Positions 25,143 to 35,000 of a stretch of DNA of 35,000 nucleotides are shown piece after piece. The notes below the pieces were generated by a model. The model saw only the letters and a list, made by a program, of their open reading frames with translations. It made no database searches and was not told the DNA's origin. Positions within the stretch are counted from its first letter, which is position 1. Each line of letters starts with the position of its first letter. Source of the DNA: an uncultured Campylobacter sp. (lineage in GTDB: Bacteria > Campylobacterota > Campylobacteria > Campylobacterales > Campylobacteraceae); assembly GCF_937973075.1 (NCBI RefSeq), contig NZ_CALBWL010000076.1, forward strand, positions 1-35,000, given 5' to 3'. The translations under genes were made by a program, and so were the position numbers.

Positions 25143-25652
25143 TTAGCCCAAAAGCCCTGCGCCTTTTATTTTCTGCGAGCGATCTGCCGCGTAGATCCTC
25201 TCCCCGCCTACTACTTTGCCGCCCTCGATTTTGCCGCCCTTTACGTCGTATTTCCAGATCGGCGCGGCCGCCTTGAAATCCTCCACAAACTCGTTTATTA
25301 GCGCCAGAGCGACCTTACGCTGCGGACTTACGACGCCTGCGACGTAGGAGCTTTCGTGGATAGGCACGCCCCCGTTTGCATGTGCAAAAAGCACGAATGC
25401 GCCCTGTGCCGCGACCTTTTGCTGCCACGCTTCGAACCAAGTCCGCAAAATCGGCTCGTATATATCGAAGCTAAGCGCGCAGATGCCGCCCTCTTCGCGC
25501 ACGATGCCTACGAAAGTAATGAACGCGCCGCAATTTGCGTCCTTAAATTTAGTGTACCAGCGCGATAAAATCGCGTTCACGTCCAAGCTGCCCTCATAAA
25601 TTTCAGGCTCGATCCCGTTTAAAATTTCTGGATTAAATTTAGCCTCGTTCAT
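25143..25652 (-). CDS. moaE: Molybdopterin synthase catalytic subunit
   Basis: 169 residues. MoaE-type features: CGAFITFVGIVRE, the FDIYEPILRTWFEAWQQK helix, the VPIHESSYVAGVVSPQRKVALALINEFVEDFK block, and APIWKYDV with the catalytic lysine. Using sulfur carried on MoaD's C-terminal Gly, it turns precursor Z (cPMP) into molybdopterin in the cytoplasm. AGGAAG precedes the ATG at 25652. It follows moaD by 15 bases. The molybdenum cofactor would serve formate dehydrogenase, whose cytochrome b gene is nearby. Confidence 0.93.
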   Translation of the reverse strand: MNEAKFNPEILNGIEPEIYEGSLDVNAILSRWYTKFKDANCGAFITFVGIVREEGGICALSFDIYEPILRTWFEAWQQKVAAQGAFVLFAHANGGVPIHESSYVAGVVSPQRKVALALINEFVEDFKAAAPIWKYDVKGGKIEGGKVVGGERIYAADRSQKIKGAGLLG

Positions 25653-25667
25653 CGCCGCTTCCTAAGC

Positions 25668-25889
25668 TTAGCCGCCGCAAACGGGAGGCAGAAGGCTCAC
25701 GCGATCGCCGGATTTGAGCGCAAAATTCGCATCATAAATCATCTTATCGTTTACCGCTACGGCGCAGTTTGCAAGCCACTCCCGCAGACTTTCGTCCTTT
25801 TGCAGCTCCGCTTTTACCTCTTGCAAGGAGTTTGCGTTTAGGCGCAGGGATTCGCGCCCGATCGGCCCTAAAAATTCTATCTCTACCAT
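25668..25889 (-). CDS. moaD: Molybdopterin synthase sulfur carrier subunit
   Basis: 73 residues of ubiquitin-like fold ending in Gly-Gly (LLPPVCGG), the site that is adenylated and thiocarboxylated. VEIEFLGPIGRES and SGDRVSLLPPV match the family. AAAGGAC-AAAA-ATG provides the ribosome site. First gene of moaD-moaE, divergent from nspC. Confidence 0.93.
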   Translation of the reverse strand: MVEIEFLGPIGRESLRLNANSLQEVKAELQKDESLREWLANCAVAVNDKMIYDANFALKSGDRVSLLPPVCGG

Positions 25890-25943
25890 TTTTGTCCTTT
25901 TTTAAAGATTAGGCGATTTTAACCAAAAATTCATAAAATTTTA

Positions 25944-25949
25944 TATAAT
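25944..25949 (+). promoter_or_regulatory. -10 box for nspC
   Basis: TTTTATATAATTGCG, a perfect TATAAT 24 bases before the first ATG, followed by GAGGA as ribosome site. Confidence 0.5.
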
Positions 25950-25973
25950 TGCGTAAAAATTTAATGAGGAAAA

Positions 25974-27131
25974 ATGATGAAAATCGATGAAATTTCAACC
26001 CCCGCTTACGTGTGCGAGGAGCAAAAACTGGTAAAAAATTTAGAAATTTTACGCGGCGTAGGCGAGCGAAGCGGCGCAAAAATTTTATGCGCGCTAAAAG
26101 GCTTTGCGTTTAGCTTCGCAATGCCTTACGTAGACAGATACCTCTGGGGCGCTACTTGCAGCGGCTTGCACGAGGCGAAATTCGCCGCGGAATTTATCAA
26201 AAACGGCGAAATCCACACATACTCGCCCGCATTCAAAGAGGATGATTTGGATGAAATTTTAAAAATTTCAAACCACGTCGTATTCAATAGCGCCGCGCAG
26301 TGGCAAAAATACCGCGCAAAGGCGCTTGCTGCGGGAGCATCGTGCGGACTGCGGCTAAATCCGCAGACCTCCTTCGCGCCCAAAGACGCTTACAATCCGT
26401 GCGGCAGCTTTAGCAGGCTCGGGATGAGCCTTGAGGCGCTGCAGCGGGCGATCTTGCAAGACGACGAGTTTTTGCGCGGCATCTCGGGGTTGCATTTTCA
26501 CGCGCTGTGCGAAGAGAGCGCTCAGAGCCTAGAGCGGGTGCTCGAGGTTTTTGAGGCGAAATTCGGCAAGTATTTTAGAGCCCTAAAGTGGCTAAATTTC
26601 GGCGGCGGGCATCATATCACGCGTGCAGGCTACGACGTGGAGCTGCTGATAGAGCTGATCAAAAAATTTCGCGAAAAATACGAGGTCGAAATTTATCTCG
26701 AGCCGGGCGAGGCGGTAGGCTGGGAGTGCGGGTATTTAGTCTCTAGCGTGCTTGACATAGTAGAGAATGGCGCTAAAATCGCTATTTTAGACGCTTCCGC
26801 TGAAGCTCATATGCCCGATACCGTGCTGATGCCGTATCGTCCTGCGGTGCGCGGCGAGAGCGAGAGCGGTAAATTTAGCTATCGTTTCGGCGGCAATACC
26901 TGCCTCGCAGGCGACATCGTGGGGCTTGAGAGCGGGCAGCCCGAGTATAAATTTGACGCGCCGCTAAACATCGGCGATCGGGTGATTTTCGAGGATCAGA
27001 TCCACTACACGATCGTGAAAAACACGACCTTTAACGGCATCAAGCTGCCCGATCTCGTCTTAGCGGACGAGCACGGAGAGGTTTTGGCAATCAAAAAATT
27101 CGGCTACGACGAGTATGCGCGGCGAAACTAG
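25974..27131 (+). CDS. nspC: Carboxynorspermidine/carboxyspermidine decarboxylase
   Basis: 385 residues. PLP-dependent alanine-racemase-like barrel: ILCALKGFAF holds the PLP lysine K42, later SGLHFHALCEES, WLNFGGGHH and EPGEAVGWECG (phosphate and substrate loops), and GNTCLAGD near the C-terminus with the second-subunit catalytic Cys. It decarboxylates carboxyspermidine or carboxynorspermidine, the alternative polyamine route typical of epsilonproteobacteria. Two ATG codons abut (25974 and 25977); both are within reach of GAGGA, so the start is uncertain by one residue. Its partner carboxyspermidine dehydrogenase is not in the window. Confidence 0.93.
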   Translation: MMKIDEISTPAYVCEEQKLVKNLEILRGVGERSGAKILCALKGFAFSFAMPYVDRYLWGATCSGLHEAKFAAEFIKNGEIHTYSPAFKEDDLDEILKISNHVVFNSAAQWQKYRAKALAAGASCGLRLNPQTSFAPKDAYNPCGSFSRLGMSLEALQRAILQDDEFLRGISGLHFHALCEESAQSLERVLEVFEAKFGKYFRALKWLNFGGGHHITRAGYDVELLIELIKKFREKYEVEIYLEPGEAVGWECGYLVSSVLDIVENGAKIAILDASAEAHMPDTVLMPYRPAVRGESESGKFSYRFGGNTCLAGDIVGLESGQPEYKFDAPLNIGDRVIFEDQIHYTIVKNTTFNGIKLPDLVLADEHGEVLAIKKFGYDEYARRN

Positions 27132-27191
27132 CGCCGCACTTAATGCAAAAATGTAATTTTGCTTTGTAAGAAAATTTTTTGCAAAAAATGA

Positions 27192-27197
27192 TATAAT
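27192..27197 (+). promoter_or_regulatory. -10 box for the formate dehydrogenase cytochrome b gene
   Basis: AATGATATAATCGG, a perfect TATAAT 29 bases before the ATG; AAGGA at 27217-27221. Confidence 0.5.
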
Positions 27198-27226
27198 CGG
27201 CTTGAATTTTATATCTAAGGAAATCC

Positions 27227-28186
27227 ATGAAAAGATTGTTTCTCGCGCTTTTTGCCTGTATTTATGCGCAGGCCGAAGAGAAAAAATATGCCGATATCGT
27301 GCAGGGGAATAGTGATGTTTGGGGCAATGCAAGGCTTGAAAACATCGATAGCTACGGCAACGGCTTCGGTCCGATTTTTCTGCAATTTCAAGGACATCTG
27401 CAAAGCTCGGGCTTTTTTGCTTGGTTGGCGCTGGGCGCGGTTTTGGGCGTAATCATAGCTTTTATTGGGCACTACGCGATCATAGGGCCGAAGCACTTCG
27501 ATCATCACGCCGGCAAGCCGATCTATGCATTTAATAAATTTGAGCGCTTGTATCATCTCGTAGCAGCCGTCGCATGGGCGATCTTGGTTCCTACCGGCTT
27601 AATTATGATGTTTGGCGAAGAATTCGGCGGTGGCGCTTTCGTGAGATTTTGTAAAAACGCTCACGGACTAGCTACGATAGCCTTTGCGATCGCCGTTATG
27701 CCTATGCTAGTGACATGGTTTTGGCGTATGCTACCGCGAGCTTACGATATCAAATGGATGATGATCGTGGGCGGCTATTTAAGCAAAAAGAAGCGCACGA
27801 TTCCCGCGGGTAAATTTAACGCCGGCCAAAAAGCGTGGTTTTGGGTCGCGACTTTAGGCGGCATAGTGATGATAGCCACGGGCGCATCGATGTTTTTCTT
27901 AGATTACAATATCCCTGAGATGAGAAGCGCGCTAGGTATGAGCCAGATCGAAATTTTAAGAGCAAGCGCGATTATTCATAATTTTTTGGGCGCGGTCTGC
28001 GCGGTATTTTTGCTTGTGCATATCTATATGGCGGTCTTTGCGATCAGCGGTGCCATTCACTCGATGATCGACGGACACAAGCCGGAGGAGGAAGTTTACG
28101 TCCTTCACCACTACTGGTATCGCGAGCTGCTCGATAAAGGGCAGATCGCTAAATCGCAATTTGAAGCGAAGTACCCGCGCTTATAA
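27227..28186 (+). CDS. Formate dehydrogenase cytochrome b subunit
   Basis: 319 residues. A signal peptide (cut near AQA-EE) precedes a periplasmic leader of about 40 residues and four core membrane helices of the di-haem cytochrome b family. Candidate haem histidines are in FERLYHLVAAVAW, CKNAHGLATIAF, IIHNFLGAVCAV and LLVHIYMAVF; the C-terminal segment has GAIHSMIDGHKPEEEVYVLHHYWYRELL, typical of FdhI/FdhC. It passes electrons from the formate dehydrogenase iron-sulfur subunit to menaquinone. The catalytic subunit genes are elsewhere. The following selenium genes fit its role. Confidence 0.9.
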   Translation: MKRLFLALFACIYAQAEEKKYADIVQGNSDVWGNARLENIDSYGNGFGPIFLQFQGHLQSSGFFAWLALGAVLGVIIAFIGHYAIIGPKHFDHHAGKPIYAFNKFERLYHLVAAVAWAILVPTGLIMMFGEEFGGGAFVRFCKNAHGLATIAFAIAVMPMLVTWFWRMLPRAYDIKWMMIVGGYLSKKKRTIPAGKFNAGQKAWFWVATLGGIVMIATGASMFFLDYNIPEMRSALGMSQIEILRASAIIHNFLGAVCAVFLLVHIYMAVFAISGAIHSMIDGHKPEEEVYVLHHYWYRELLDKGQIAKSQFEAKYPRL

Positions 28187-28200
28187 CTTGGGTAAATTTT

Positions 28201-28229
28201 ATGCGGGCCTGCTTGCGCGCGGCTCGCAT
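28201..28229 (+). other. Hairpin between the cytochrome b gene and yedF
   Basis: ATGCGGGCC and GGCTCGCAT pair over nine positions (one G-U) around an 11-base loop, 14 bases after the stop. There is no T-run after it, so it is not a clear terminator; it may be an RNA-processing or stabilising element. Confidence 0.35.
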
Positions 28230-28270
28230 TAGCTTTGAGGTTCAAAGAATTTTATTTTTAAGGATTACAT

Positions 28271-28867
28271 ATGCAACTAGATTGTCGCAATTTAAATTGC
28301 CCGGAGCCACTTTTGCGCGCTAAAAAAGCCCTCGGTGGGCTAAAAATCGGAGAGAATTTAGAAATTTTAGTAAACGATGTAGCGCCGCGCGAAAACATAA
28401 AACGCTTTTTGGCTAAAAACGGCTTTGAGGCGCAAATTTCACAAGCGGGCGCCGATACGCTTATAAAAACCGTAAAAACGGACGAGCTTAAAGATGAAAG
28501 TATCGACGATATTTATTGTAATGTCACGGCGCCAAAAAGAGGCAAGGTGATATTCCTAAACGAGGAGCAGTGCGGAAGCGGCCCGATCGGAAAGAGCTTG
28601 CTTGCTAAATTTTTAGGCGCGGCGCTAAGCTTAGACGAAAAGCCAGTGAAGGTCATCTGCGTAAACAACGCCGTGCGCATAACCACTAACCGCGGCCACG
28701 AATGCTTCGAAGCGATCAAAAAGCTAAACGAAGCGGGAGCTGAAATTTTAAGCTGCGGAAGCTGCCTAGAGGGTTACAAACTGGTCGATAAGCTCGCGAT
28801 CGGCGAGATTTCAAACGCATACGAAATCATGGACGTCCTATCGAAATACGAAGTAATCAAGCTATGA
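28271..28867 (+). CDS. yedF: Sulfurtransferase-like selenium metabolism protein
   Basis: 198 residues. Residues 1-70 are a TusA-like domain with the CPxP signature (C10 in NLNCPEPLLRAKKAL); residues about 85-198 are a DsrE-like domain with further Cys in LSCGSCLEGY. It is thought to handle selenium, perhaps delivering it to SelD. AAGGA precedes the ATG at 28271. Its stop overlaps the selD start as ATGA, so the two are translationally coupled. Confidence 0.9.
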   Translation: MQLDCRNLNCPEPLLRAKKALGGLKIGENLEILVNDVAPRENIKRFLAKNGFEAQISQAGADTLIKTVKTDELKDESIDDIYCNVTAPKRGKVIFLNEEQCGSGPIGKSLLAKFLGAALSLDEKPVKVICVNNAVRITTNRGHECFEAIKKLNEAGAEILSCGSCLEGYKLVDKLAIGEISNAYEIMDVLSKYEVIKL

Positions 28868-29886
28868 TCTACAGAGATTTTAACCTCACGAAATTTATTG
28901 CAGCCGCCGGTTGAGCCGCCAAGCTTGACCCGGCGGGTCTAACCGAAAATCTTGGAAATTTAATCGAGCCTAATGCAAGCCTACTGTCGTCCACCTGCAG
29001 CAATGAAGATGCGAGCGTATTTCGCATAAGCGACGATCTTGCGCTCGTGCAGACGCTTGATTTCATCACTCCTTTGGTGGACGATCCGTTTATTTTTGGA
29101 CAGATCGCGGCGGCAAACTCCCTAAGCGACGTATTTGCAATGGGCGGTGAAGTGATAAATGCCCTAAATATAGTGGGTTTTGACGATTGTCATTTCTCAA
29201 ACGAAATTCTGCGCGAAATTCTGCGCGGCGGCAAAGACAAGATCAAAGAGTGCGGAGGGGTCTTGGTGGGCGGTCACACCATCTCTACCCCCGAAATTTA
29301 TTACGGACTTAGCGTCACGGGGCGCGTGAATCCGCGTAAATTTTGGAGCAATAACACGGCGCGCGAAGGCGACGTGTTAATCCTAACAAAACCTCTTGGC
29401 ACGGGCATTATCGCTACGGCTATCAAGGCGAAATTTCTTAAATTTGAAGAATTTCGTGACGCGATAGAGAGCATGATTTTGTTAAATTTTTATACTGTGG
29501 GCGCGTTAGCGGGTCTAAAAATACATGCCGCGACCGATGTGACGGGCTTTGGGCTGCTTGGACACGCCCTTGAGATGATAAATGAGAAGGTAAGTTTTAA
29601 AATTTATCCTAGTAAAATTCCGCTTTTAAAAAGCGCCCTCAAATGCCTTGATGAGGGGCTGATCCCTGCAGGAAGCTATAAAAATTTAAAATTTATCGCG
29701 CCTGGTGTCGATCCCGAGCCGGACATAATGCTTTGCGACGCACAAACCAGCGGCGGACTTCTGCTTGCCGTAGCGGAAAAGGACGCAGCGCGAGCGCTTG
29801 CAAATTTAAGAAACGCAGGCTACGCTGGTAGCGCTATCATTGGCGAAGTAGTGGCACATGCCGAGCATAAAATTTATTTGGTTTAA
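28864..29886 (+). CDS. selD: Selenophosphate synthase, a selenoprotein with UGA (Sec) at codon 17
   Basis: 340 residues if the in-frame TGA at 28912-28914 is read as selenocysteine. The N-terminus, MIYRDFNLTKFIAAAG then U then AAKLDP, aligns with the catalytic Cys region of E. coli SelD (SHGAGCGCKISP), so Sec17 replaces the catalytic Cys17. Later: DFITPLVDDPFIFGQIAAANSLSDVFAMGG, VLVGGHTI, TDVTGFGLLGHALEM and TSGGLLLAV, all typical. It makes selenophosphate from selenide and ATP. A gene caller that stops at TGA would begin it falsely at about 29047. The start ATG overlaps the yedF stop. A hairpin suited to SECIS function follows the UGA. Confidence 0.95.
28915..28939 (+). promoter_or_regulatory. 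SECIS-like element of selD
   Basis: Twelve bases after the UGA lies GACCC-GGC-GGGTC, a perfect five-pair hairpin (28927-28939) whose loop begins with G. This matches the bacterial SECIS rule (hairpin about 11 bases after UGA, G near the loop start). An alternative stem CCGCC/GGCGG overlaps it. Confidence 0.7.
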
Positions 29887-30447
29887 ATTCTTTTCTATTC
29901 AGCCCCTTTTAAGCATCGCTCTTGTATAATCACAATTCTGTTTCGCACCGAGTCGAATCTGCTTTCTTAACTCTTAAGTCCTAGTAGTTTTAGCCTTTTA
30001 GCGAACGCGTTTTTTAAAATTTTAACTGTTAAAAACAAATATCTTTAGTCAATCTTTGAAATCTAAACAAGTGATCGATTGAGCCTATGGATTTAGATTT
30101 AGATCGCCGGATCGAAATTTAGATTATTTTTTACATCCGTAACGAATATCTAATTAGCATCTAGCTTTAAACTAAACCTATCCATAAAAACAATGTTACA
30201 AAAACATAAAGTTTTTAGATTAAAAACTTCATAATCGTATCTGCCTGTATAAGTATAAAGAGTTTAAATCATAGATTAAATTTAAGACGCAGAATAAATC
30301 GGAGCCAAGCTTCGGTTTTTAATGCTATCCTTAGAAATTTATGATTTGCGAAAAACTTGTTTTTTCGCAAATCTTTATAACTTTAGGTGGGTGCAGGGAG
30401 CGAAAGCTCCCGCTCGCAGTAACGGCTTTGCCGTTGCGAGAAGTATA
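29887..30447 (+). promoter_or_regulatory. rRNA operon promoter and leader
   Basis: The 560 bases before 16S have no gene. TATAAT at 29925-29930 is the best promoter -10; TATAAG/TATAAA near 30254 may be a second. A perfect 13-bp hairpin lies at 30343-30373 (GATTTGCGAAAAA with loop CTTGT). The end holds the two-hairpin module described separately. Confidence 0.5.
30381..30445 (+). repeat. Two-hairpin module before 16S
   Basis: CTTTAGGTG, then a hairpin GGGAGC-GAAA-GCTCCC (30396-30411), then a hairpin with TTT loop (30413-30440; AACGGC-TTT-GCCGTT plus CTCGC/GCGAG), then GAGAAGTA. It shares order and end sequences with the module before 23S. Probably a precursor-rRNA processing signal. Confidence 0.65.
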
Positions 30448-31961
<1,514 letters not shown>

Positions 31962-32296
31962 TAGAGTACAAATAGATATCCTCTCACAAGGTATCTATCA
32001 TAAAGTCTTAGCGCTAGCTTATGCTTAGTTCTAAGCATGCTCAATCGAGCTTGTTTAGGTTTGAGAGATTGACAGACAAGATTAAAATTTTAGTCTTGTA
32101 TTTTATAAGCTATTTTCCTTAATATATTGAAGTAAGAATTAATTGCTTAATACAATCTATATTTTTAAAATAGATCTGTTTAGATTTTTTTCTTAGACGA
32201 GGAAGTTTTAAGAAAATCAAGGAGCGTATTAGATATACACGATGTCGATTTTTGCAAAAAACTAACGAAGTATAAGGAAAAAAGATAAACGAAGAT
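31962..32296 (+). other. 16S-tRNA spacer
   Basis: AT-rich transcribed spacer with no gene; short repeats around TAAGCATGC and a run with AAAATTTTAG. Nothing else supported. Confidence 0.5.
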
Positions 32297-32372
32297 GGGG
32301 AATTAGCTCAGCTGGGAGAGCGCCTGCTTTGCACGCAGGAGGTCAGCGGTTCGATCCCGCTATTCTCCACCA
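32297..32372 (+). tRNA. tRNA-Ala (UGC)
   Basis: 76 bases including encoded CCA. Acceptor GGGGAAT/ATTCTCC, D-loop TAGCTCAGCTGGGAGAGC, anticodon arm CCTGC-TTTGCAC-GCAGG (anticodon UGC), T-loop GGTTCGATCCC. In the 16S-23S spacer. Confidence 0.98.
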
Positions 32373-33027
32373 TAAGATATTTGCGTCATATTTAATTTGA
32401 TGTTAAATCTAAATAGAGAATTTTAATTCAGTTTTACCCAAGCGGATCGGTTTGTTAAATTTTAGCAAATTTGATCAAGCCGCCATAACTTAAAATTTTC
32501 TATTTAGGTTTAACCTAATCGTTCTTTAAAGTACCATTGTTAAAGTCACAATCAAGTTTTAATAAAACAATTTTACAGGACTTGTTAAAGCTTTGATTAT
32601 TCGAAATGATGCCAAGCCTTTAGCTTTTTATGTTATCCAAAGCTAAAAGCTAAGATCAATACACGCTTATAGAGCTTAACTTACTTTATAAGTTTGATCT
32701 CTTTCCGTCTTAATTCGATTAATCAAATACTATAGAATAAATTTAACGCTTCAGTTTTAAAGATAGGGCATATTTAAAAGCTCTTATCCGTAGACCAAAT
32801 GCTTAGTTAGATTGGTTTTATCTTTAGCAAGGAAGTAATGCGAATTAGAATATATAAATAAATCTAATAACTTCTTTACCGATTATGATCCGAAATAAAG
32901 CTTTAGAATTTGCTTTATTGCAAATTTTACGGCAACGCCGAAAGCGTTGCTGTGCTTTAGGTGAGGTGGGGGAGCGCTTGCGCTCCCCGTCGGAGCAAGA
33001 GCTTTGCTCTTGCGAGAAGTACTAAAA
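32373..33027 (+). other. tRNA-23S spacer, no tRNA-Ile found
   Basis: AT-rich spacer. CGTTCTTTAAA near 32520 resembles a boxA antitermination site. A stem GCAACGC/GCGTTGC (32932-32950) and then the second two-hairpin module precede 23S. I searched for the usual tRNA-Ile and did not find it. Confidence 0.6.
32955..33021 (+). repeat. Two-hairpin module before 23S
   Basis: CTTTAGGTG, then GGGGAGCG-CTTG-CGCTCCCC (32969-32988), then GCAAGAGC-TTT-GCTCTTGC (32995-33013), then GAGAAGTA. Same layout as before 16S, with stems changed on both sides so that pairing is kept. Confidence 0.65.
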
Positions 33028-33499
33028 AAGGTAAGCTACTAAGAGCAAACGGTGGATGCCTTGGCTAGTAGAGGCGATGAAAGACGTGCCAGGCTGCGAT
33101 AAGTCTCGGGGAGCCGTCAAGGGGCTTTGATCCGGGAATTTCTGAATGGGGCAACCCAATACATAGCGATATGTGTTACCATTAACGGAGCCAACGCGGG
33201 GAACTGAAACATCTAAGTACCCGCAGGAAGAGAAATCAATAGAGATTACGCCAGTAGCGGCGAGCGAACGCGTAAGAGGGCAAACCACTAGTTTACTAGT
33301 GGGGTTGTAGGACCGCAATATAGACTAGGATCTGATAATAGAACAATCTGGAAAGGTTAGGCATAGAGGGTGATACTCCCGTATATGAAATCACATCCTT
33401 ACTTAGCGGTATCCTGAGTAGGACGGGACACGTGAAATCCTGTCTGAAGCCGGGTCGACCACGATCCAACCCTAAATACTACTACTAGACCGATAGCGT

Positions 33500-33530
<31 letters not shown>

Positions 33531-33590
33531 GGCGGTGAGCCGAGTGAAATAGAACCTGAAACCGTTTGCTTACAATCATTCAGAGCACTA

Positions 33591-33901
33591 TGTGGGTCTG
33601 TTTGAATATTAAAGACGGCTTGTCTTTTGGCGATAAATTAATGAGTTCGATTTTTTCTCAATCGATAGGCTAAAAGCCTTATCTCAATCGAAAAAATCTT
33701 CACAACATTAATTTCTCATCCAAAATACCGCGCCTTTGGGCCGGTATATCTTGTTTTTATAAAATTCTATGCGGATGAAATTTTAAAAGTAAAGAAAGAG
33801 AGATAAAACTTCTAAAATTAAAATTTCAAATATAGATCAAATTTAAAATTTAAATCAAACAAGATAAGACGATCCAAGATTAGTATTGAAACAGATCCAC
33901 A
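33591..33901 (+). other. 23S intervening sequence in helix 25
   Basis: About 311 extra bases where E. coli has a short loop. The ends pair over about 19 positions: 33591-33610 with 33882-33901 (TGTGGGTCTGTTT with AAACAGATCCACA, then GAATAT with the TATT side). The interior is AT-rich and has no ORF. Confidence 0.85.
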
Positions 33902-34399
33902 GTGTGATGGACTGCCTTTTGCATAATGAGCCTGCGAGTTGTGGTGTCTGGCGAGGTTAAGGAAACCCGGAGCCGTAGCGAAAGCGAGTCTTAATAGGGC
34001 GATTAGTCAGATGCTGCAGACCCGAAACGATGTGATCTATCCATGAGCAGGTTGAAGCCGGTGTAAGAGCCGGTGGAGGACCCAACCGACGGCCGTTGAA
34101 AAGGCTCCGGATGACTTGTGGATAGGGGTGAAAGGCCAATCAAACATCGTGATAGCTGGTTCTCTCCGAAATATATTGAGGTATAGCGTCGTGTAGTAGT
34201 TATAAGGGGTAGAGCACTGAATGGGCTAGGGCATACACCAATGTACCAAACCCTATCAAACTCCGAATACTTATAGCGTAACCACGGCAGTCAGGCGGCG
34301 AGTGATAAAATCCGTCGTCAAGAGGGAAACAACCCGGACTAACAGCTAAGGTCCCCAAATCTCATTTAAGTGGAAAACGATGTGAAGTTACTGAAACAA

Positions 34400-34430
<31 letters not shown>

Positions 34431-34512
34431 TAAAGATAGCGTAATAGCTCACTGGTCTAGTGATTTTGCGCGGAAAATATAACGGGGCTAAAATGAGTAC
34501 CGAAGCTTTAGA

Positions 34513-34785
34513 CTTGCACTTAATCATTTATACTTGGCTTGGCTTTTGAGCGTCTTTAAATGAGCTCGTAAAAATAAATGCTCACGAACTATATGTTCGC
34601 TCCGCTTTATTTTTACGTCGCAACATTTAAATCCATCTCAAAAATCCTGCGCCATCTTGAGTTCAAATTTGAATCTAATGTCTTAGTCTAAATTTTAGAA
34701 ATTTCAAATTTCTTAGAATTTTAAAATTTAGCAACATAAAGCAAAAAGACAAGCCGCAATAAAAGTATAAATTATTAAGTGCAAG
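34513..34785 (+). other. 23S intervening sequence in helix 45
   Basis: 273 bases bounded by a 23-bp stem with one mismatch: 34513-34535 (CTTGCACTTAATCATTTATAC) pairs with 34763-34785. Inside are further inverted repeats, including CGTAAAAATAAA with TTTATTTTTACG and CTAAATTTTA with AAAATTTAG. Confidence 0.85.
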
Positions 34786-35000
34786 TGGTAGGAGAGCGTT
34801 CCAATCAGCGTCGAAGCCGTACCGGTAAGGAGCGGTGGAGCGGTTGGAAGTGAGCATGCAGGCATGAGTAGCGATAAAATACGTGAGAATCGTATTCGCC
34901 GTAAACCCAAGGTTTCCTACGCGATGCTCGTCATCGTAGGGTTAGTCGGGTCCTAAGCAAAGTCCGAAAGGGGTATGCGATGGAAAATCGGTTAATATTC

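Noticed and set aside
29047..29886. selD as a shorter gene or a broken pseudogene because of the TGA
   Set aside because: The upstream frame encodes the missing N-terminus, the TGA sits exactly at the catalytic Cys position, and a SECIS-like hairpin follows; this is recoding, not decay.

Overview
The window looks like a Campylobacter chromosome, probably one of the less AT-rich oral/anaerobic-leaning species (my guess is the C. gracilis/rectus/showae side; the species cannot be proved here). The evidence is the 16S and 23S rRNA sequence, rRNA intervening sequences, an epsilonproteobacterial S21, NspC, the formate dehydrogenase cytochrome b with YedF-SelD, and promoters that show an extended -10 but no clear -35.

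Layout. Positions 1-4610 (minus strand) hold trpE, a fused trpGD and, overlapping its stop, a D12-class adenine methylase running off the left edge. Then come yaaA (+), an 880-base non-coding stretch packed with AAATTT-type sites, a TauE/SafE transporter and the fluoride channel crcB (+). A minus-strand group follows: a six-TM protein, a secreted clan GH-A glycosidase-like protein and an anchored protein of unknown function, then rpsU and an LpoB-like lipoprotein. From 12606 the plus strand carries nucleotide reduction: nrdD, a short unannotated ORF holding its glycyl-radical tail, nrdG, then nrdB (class I beta), pcm and a divergent McrB-like ATPase. Positions 19985-25061 are a clearly AT-richer cassette (GtrB-like and DPM1-like glycosyltransferases, FAD oxidoreductase, aldo/keto reductase, GT-C membrane glycosyltransferase), probably acquired, for a lipid-linked or surface sugar. 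After it come moaD-moaE (-), nspC, the formate dehydrogenase cytochrome b, yedF and selD (+). The right end is an rRNA operon: leader, 16S, tRNA-Ala(UGC), and the 5' two-thirds or so of 23S with two intervening sequences.

How the genes work together. MoaD/MoaE (molybdopterin), YedF/SelD (selenium) and the cytochrome b subunit all serve molybdo-seleno formate dehydrogenase. NrdDG and NrdB cover anaerobic and aerobic dNTP synthesis side by side. The most notable points are: (1) class III ribonucleotide reductase is split, with the glycyl-radical motif on a separate 54-residue peptide; (2) SelD reads through an in-frame UGA at codon 17 followed by a SECIS-like hairpin; (3) RAATTY sites, mostly AAATTT, are dense in every gap and even inside a 100-residue insertion in TrpE, resembling a DNA-uptake mark; (4) a two-hairpin module is duplicated just before 16S and 23S with compensating base changes.
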